Translations under genes and position numbers: made by a program
NCBI GenBank assembly: GCA_900491605.1
Contig: UESW01001504.1
Span: 675,951 to 739,950, forward strand
From: Calamus simplicifolius
Lineage: Eukaryota > Streptophyta > Magnoliopsida > Arecales > Arecaceae
Length of the DNA stretch: 64,000 nt
Reading direction: 5' to 3'
In this document: one piece after another, positions 58,800 to 64,000 of the stretch
Layout: each line of letters starts with the position of its first letter
How positions within the stretch are numbered: the stretch's first letter is position 1
Notes under the pieces: model-generated
The model's input: only the letters and a program-made list of their open reading frames with translations
Told to the model about the DNA's origin: nothing
The model's database searches: none

Positions 58800-61230
58800 T
58801 ATTTTCACGGACAATGCTGAAATTATAGATCAGAAAGAAATCGAGCACACTCCCGGCCGTGCACCTTTACCCATCGCTCCAAAAGCAGGGGTTGATACTG
58901 TAGTTCCTCAAACTGGAATGGAATTCAATTCAGCAGATGAAGTATATACTTTCTACAATGGATACAAAAAGAGTTGGTTTTTGAATCACAACAGTATGTA
59001 GCAGGACCAACAACAATAAACAACTTTGCTTCAAGCACCTGGCGTGTTGGAGGCAAGAAAAATCTAGAAAAATAGAGAAGAGCATGAATCATAGGGATAC
59101 TGGGAAAGTTGATTGCATGGCATCCATAAAAGCAAGACTGAATGCTATAAGTGGTAAGTGGATATTGGTTGAGGTTTATCTAGAACATAACCATGGGATG
59201 TCCATAACATCAACTGGTTATCTTCGGTCGCATAGGAGGATCAGCACACCAGAGAAGGTAGAGATCAGCAATTTACATGACGTGAATGTTCCGACAACTC
59301 AGATATACTCTGCCATAGCAAGGAGAAAAGGGGGCAGAAGACAATTGGATTTCACCGAGAAGGATGCTCGTAAATTCATTTGTCACGAACGTCAGTCTAA
59401 GCTGAAAGAAGGAGATGCTCAGTCGATGGTAATCCATTTCACCGAAATGCAACTCAGAAATCCCAATTTCTTCTATACCTTAGACCTCAATGATAATGGT
59501 CATCTCAGGTCTGTCTTCTGGATTCATCCAAGGTCAAGATTGGCATGCACATACTTCGGTGATGTTCTAAGCTTTGACTCGACCTACTTGACAAATAGAT
59601 ATCAAATGCCTTTTTATCCATTCATCGGGGTCAACCATCATGGACAGTCTACCTTGCTTGGTTGCGCATTGTTGTCTAATGAGAGTACTGAGACATATAA
59701 ATGGGTTTTTCAGTCATGGCTGGATGCAAATGGTGGTCAAGCACCTATTGCCATAATAACTGACCAAGATAAGGCAATCGAGGCTGCTGTTAAAGAAATT
59801 TTTCCTAACACACAACATCGATTTTGTCTTTGGCATATATTGAAGAAGATACCTGAAAAGATTGGCCATATTTGCACAGCAAATCCCAAATTTATGGTTG
59901 ATTTCGATGAAGCGATATATGATTCATTGACCATACAGTCATTCGAGGAAATTTGGGCACATGTTATGGAGAAATATAAAGAATGCAAGGCTATAGATTA
60001 GTTCAATGTCCTTTACGAATGTCAGGATAAATGGGTTCCAGTTTACCTAAAGGATACATTCTTCGCAGGTTTGTATGTCATTATCTTTGGTTCATGTTCG
60101 CGTTCAATGCTTCTTTTTTTGACAAAATTATGTACAGGGATATCATCTTCACAAAGGAGCAAGGGCATAAATTACTTCCTCGATGGGTTAATAAATTTGA
60201 AGACTACACTAACAGAGTTTATAGGTAAGTACAAGATGCCTTGGAGAAAAGGTACGAGACCGAAAATGAGGAAGATAATAGGACATTGCAAATGATTGCT
60301 TTCCTAAAGACATCATCACCTTTTGAAAGACAAGCTGCAGGAAGGTATACAAGGCACATTCTCAAAAAATTTCAGAATGAGATCCTTGAAATGGCTGCAT
60401 CAAATACTAAATTGATCAAGGAAGCTGATGACTATTGTGTATGTTCTATAAAGACGTATGAAAGGATTGAAGTCGATGGAATCGGTAAGGAGATGATCAA
60501 AGAATATATCGTGTCATACGATAGAAATATTGAGGATGTCCAATGCCAGTGTTGATCCTTTCAGTTTAAGGGTTACCTGTGTTGGTATGCCTTGTTGGTT
60601 CTTCATCAAAGCGATATATTTCGTTTACCAGATAAATACTTCTTGAAAAGATGGTGCAAGGACATGAAATACCAATTCGATGATTTCGACTGCAATACTG
60701 AAGGTTGTGAGAAAAGCACACGAAAATCATGGTACGTAGTGATAATTTTTTATTTGAAATGTCTTAATATATGTTTTTGATAACATTATTTTATTGATTG
60801 TAGATATAGTTTGCTGAGTCATCAGATGATGAAGCTTGCAGAGATAGCCTCCATGTCTGAAGATGCATTTAATTTAGTGATGGATGGTCTAACACCTTTA
60901 TTTAAAATTGTTGTGGATGCTAACTGCGCAGCTAAGCCAAGTACAGAGCTTGTAATTTAAGATCCTCAGCAAATTAGGATGAAAGGTCGCCCAAGAGAGA
61001 ATAGAGTAAAGAGTGGAGTCGAGAAGAAGTCAAAAAGATCAAGAAAAAATATGGTCAAGGCAACCGTTGACGCTTCACCAATGCAAAATGAAGTAAGAGC
61101 TGCTTCAAGCAACAGGCAGACTTGTATGCAGTCAATTAACACCAGAGAGGATATGGAAAGAATTGTACCACCTTCCGAAACTTTGATGGACGAGTTTGAT
61201 GCTTATGTATTGAGTCAACTAACACAGTAG
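58800..61230 (+). pseudogene. FAR1-type MULE transposase, copy 2, nearly complete
   Basis: The longest open part, 59084-60001, covers the FAR1 zinc region (DCMASIKARLNAISGKW, HNHG) and the catalytic core: DVLSFDSTYLTNRYQMPFYP at about 59561-59620, AIITDQDKAIEAAVKEIFPN near 59755, and RFCLWHILKKIPEKIG near 59819. It stops at TAG 59999 where copy 1 has TGG. Later blocks: SSSQRSKGINYFLDGLIN near 60140, the SWIM finger interrupted by TGA 60553, intron 60732-60803 (GTACGT...TTGTAG), and the tail to TAG 61228-61230, ending ETLMDEFDAYVLSQLTQ. The SWIM His is Tyr (CWYALLVL). A one-base shift near 58970 breaks the N-terminus. The domain set matches an autonomous MULE transposase, now dead. Confidence 0.9.
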
Positions 61231-61243
61231 CACATATAAAACA

Positions 61244-62130
61244 CGGGTGTCGTAACTTTGTAACTAGGATGTCTTGGTCGCAAATGAAGTGCTTTGTCAC
61301 TAAGGTGTCTTTTTTAGCCAAATGAAGTGTTCATCTCGTCTGCCAAGAGGATTTGATATTTTATGAATACGCTTGCACTGTTACGACACCCCAGCTCTCG
61401 CCTAACAACACCCTCGCTTTAAAGCGACGACACCCCTGTTCTCACGAAAGGATACCAATGCTTCTAGCGCGACGACACCCCAGCTCTGGGCTAATGACAC
61501 CCTAGCTTTAGCTCGACGATACCCGAAAGGAAAAAATCCTACGACACCCTATTCTCATGAAAGGACACCAATGCTTCTAGCACGATGACACCCCAGCTCT
61601 GGGCTAACGACACCCTAGCTTTAGCTCGACAACACCCGAAAGGCAAAAATCCTACGACACCCCTGTTCTCACGAAAGGATACCAATGCTTCTAGCACGAT
61701 GACCCCCAGCTCTGGGCTAACGACACCCTAGCTTTAGCTCGATGACACCCGAAAGGCAAAAATCCTACGACACCCCTATTCTTACGAAAGGACACCAATG
61801 CTTCTAGCGCGACGACACCCCAGCTCTGGGCTAACGTCACTCTATCTTTAGCTCGACGACACCCGAAAGGCAAAAATCCTACGACACCCATGTTCTCACG
61901 AAAGGACACCAATGCTTCTAGCGCGATGACCCCCCAGCTCTGGGATAACGACACCCTAGCTTTAGCTCGACCACACCCAAAAGGCAAAAATCCTACGACA
62001 CCCCTGTTCTCATGAAAGGACACCAATGCTTCTAGCACGACGACACCCCAGCTCTGTGCTAATGACATCCTAGCTTTAGCTCGACAACACCCGAAAGACA
62101 AAATTCCTATGACACCCCTGTCTTCGACGA
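61244..62130. repeat. MULE array C: 114-bp higher-order repeat of five GACACC monomers
   Basis: After a short GGTGTC block (61245-61315), about six 113-114-bp units run from 61380 to 62130, almost all in GACACC orientation, opposite to the main parts of arrays A and B. Each unit has five monomers of 22, 23, 22, 22 and 25 bp. The markers GACACCAATGCTTCTAGC recur at 61451, 61564, 61678, 61791, 61905 and 62019. Confidence 0.9.
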
Positions 62131-63948
62131 CTTTTTAGGACGTGTTGTCTCATAAGAATCTCCTCTGACCTTGGATGCCTTTCGCTTCCTCGGCTCTTTT
62201 TTAACCCTCCTAACAAGAGAAGGCATTCCAACGATTTCTATGTCAACATCATCATCCTTTGGAGCAGGGGTGCCAAGTTTCTTATCGGATTTGGACTCCT
62301 ATTGGCCCTCCGTAGAATGCCCCTCCCCGCTCTTCTCCTCATCTTTATTTTCAATCCCATGCTCTGTTTTATCGTCCAGGGATTCCCCCTCCAATCTCTT
62401 CTCCTCTTGGTCCTCATGCATCTTATTCTCCTCCTCCATCTTATTCTCCTCAGTATTTCCTTTAACAGGCTCGAGAAGACAATCCAGCGAAAGCCTCTCC
62501 TATGTCTTTCCGTCTCCCTTGTCCTCCTCATTTATTGCATTACTTTCCTTTCTGAGCATGGAACTGAAGAGGCTCTCAGCAATGGACAGCCTGTGCCTGA
62601 GCTCATCGAGTTGATCCTTAATGCAGGCCAATTCAATCCTCAACTCGGCATAGCTTTCGCAGCGCTCTATTGGTTTAGGCGATGCTACTATCTGTTGAAT
62701 GAGAAACCAGTGCTCCTCTGACAGTGGTACAGTAGCTCCTTCTAACTGCAAAGCAAGACGATAAATAAATTAATATTAAGTAAAAATATTAACACATTAA
62801 ATAAAAAAATATGGTCAGAGCAATGAAGCAATGTATTAGCTTACCAAGTCATGAGGTTGCATGTTGGCAACGCCAACTCGAACCGACTGGATCTTCATTT
62901 GGTTATCATACCACTTCAACAACCGAGGCAGTTTATCGGGATATGCTGGTGCTCTCATTGATGTATGCTCGAGGAACCATGCTTGAACATGATAATTTTT
63001 GAATATAAAAAAATGTAATATTAACAAAGAAATTATATTAAAGAATCTATTTCTGCTCTCAATAATCCTTACCACCAGCGCTATCAAGCATCCGAACAGG
63101 GTAAGCTGCCTCCTAACCTTTTGTGCTCTCTTTGAGTGGACCAGCTCCTCGGAACGCAAGCAAGAAGCTACTTCAAGGAGAGCCAGAACAATCAGCTCCT
63201 TGAATGTCGAAGCCCAGTCGATCTTATCCAGCTGACTTAAGTCATCCAAGTGCTGGATGAGATACCATGGACATCTTTGATTAGACTTTGGAGCCAAAAA
63301 CATGGCAAATATGTAGGCGATCCAAAGTCTGACGGTGTCCTCAACATCTTCCTGTACCTTAGATGATCAGAGTCGGAAAATTAACTTCTCCAAACCTTCT
63401 TGACGAAGATCTAATCCCTGGCCAAATCGTCTGAACAACCTTCCGTTGAACAACTGGCTGGAGGTGTCGATCTTCTTCCCATGAGCTGGAAGGCCAAGAA
63501 TAAGTGCAACTTCGTCGGCACTGAATAGAACCGGCATGCCACAGAAAATGAACTCGTCGCCTCCATTGTGACATCTTATGATGTCTGCTAGCAGTCGCCC
63601 ATCGACTGTGACAGTCTGCATGTCGACGAAGGTACCAAATGGGGTCCTTCGAATAAGTTTTGTATGTTGTCTGGTAAACCCCATTTCAAACCTTCTGAAC
63701 GTATACGGCGGGCCTGCAACTATTCTTAAACAGTTGGGAAGCCTTCACTTGGGGGACTGGAATAATTTTCATGTCATCTGAAACAGGGGGTAAAACATAC
63801 TATTCAACTGGATGCCATAATGTATGAACTAGGGTGCCATGACATTTTAAGAGAGGATGTCATAATATCTTAACAAAGGGATAAACATACCTGAAGGAGA
63901 TGCATCCTCATTCGAATGAAGAACGATGTCCTTGCTCTGTTCCGCCAT
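62107..63948 (-). pseudogene. Plant-mobile-domain/DUF1985-like gene at MULE right side (minus strand)
   Basis: Candidate ATG at 63948 (MAEQSKDIVLHSNEDASPS), then an intron 63890-63778 (GTATGT...TTTCAG). The next block (63684-63367) reads RRTPFGTFVDMQTVTVDG and FCGMPVLFSADEVALILGLP, similar to DUF1985/plant mobile domain proteins. It continues after one stop (63365) as VEDTVRLWIAYIFAMFLAPK and ELIVLALLEVASCLRSEELV. A second intron lies near 63070-63000 and a third at about 62844-62750 (GTAAGC...TTGCAG). The C-terminus is acidic then basic (EENKMHEDQEEKRLEGE, VKKEPRKRKASKV) and stops at 62107 at the edge of array C. Frame breaks near 63745 and at 62505 and 62310 suggest decay. Such domains are often carried by Mutator-like and gypsy elements; no Ulp1 protease domain is seen here. 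Confidence 0.6.
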
Positions 63949-64000
63949 TTTCTCCTTCTGGTTCTTCTTTGTTCGCGGTCTTCGTTCACAAACGAAAGCA

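Larger units (their letters stand above)
55796..64000 (+). mobile_element. MULE copy 2, left-truncated, right end beyond window
   Basis: Repeats the copy 1 order without the copia insertion: array A (55995-57003), small minus-strand ORF (about 57340-57672), array B (57938-58750), transposase (58800-61230). It then continues into the inverted array C (61244-62130) and a minus-strand mobile-domain-like gene (63948-62107). Degenerate monomers also occur in the first intron of that gene, so I include it in the element; no terminal inverted repeat or target duplication was seen. The right end is probably beyond 64000. Confidence 0.7.

Overview
This 64-kb window is plant nuclear DNA made almost entirely of nested, decayed transposable elements; I found no intact host gene. 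Support for a flowering plant: CACTA, LINE, Ty1/copia and Ty3/gypsy (Tat and Del/Tekay types) elements, Mutator-like elements with a FAR1-type transposase, and a receptor-kinase-type LRR gene with plant-style introns and TATA boxes. A monocot seems likely from overall flavour, but the sequence does not prove it.

Layout. 1-4686: 3' part of a CACTA element (tnp2 transposase, second ORF, palindromic subterminal repeats, terminal TCTTGTAGTG). 4690-7140: dead LINE. 7270-14007: old copia element with both LTRs, followed by a second LINE scrap. 15027-16247: foldback element with ~270-bp inverted ends and a 7-bp target duplication. 16.3-18.9 kb: AT-rich DNA without recognisable genes. 19036-29866: LRR receptor-kinase pseudogene, split by a Del-type gypsy element (20171-28558, TSD CTAGG) with ~3-kb LTRs and most of pol missing. 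29886-42826: Tat-type gypsy element (TSD ATAAA) with gag-pol, a 98-bp tandem array of about 19 copies, and an antisense, apparently spliced extra gene. 44.3-64 kb: two head-to-tail copies of a large Mutator-like element (MULE). The first is interrupted at 49680 by a minus-strand copia element carrying an env-position ORF; the second continues into an inverted repeat array and a minus-strand plant-mobile-domain-like gene that runs to the window end.

Most interesting signal: the foldback element and both MULE copies carry arrays of a degenerate ~22-bp monomer starting GACACC (reverse strand GGTGTC), spaced about two helical turns apart and often in the same order (CCAG/CCTAG type, then GTAG type, then CCCG type). 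This looks like a shared set of transposase-binding sites linking a small non-autonomous element to a large autonomous family that also carries a small coiled-coil ORF and a mobile-domain gene. The stop codons compared between the two transposase copies are private C-to-T or G-to-A changes, as expected of methylated, silenced transposons. A single N at 55787 sits within 10 bp of the junction between the copia element and the second MULE copy, so that join needs checking as a possible assembly artefact.
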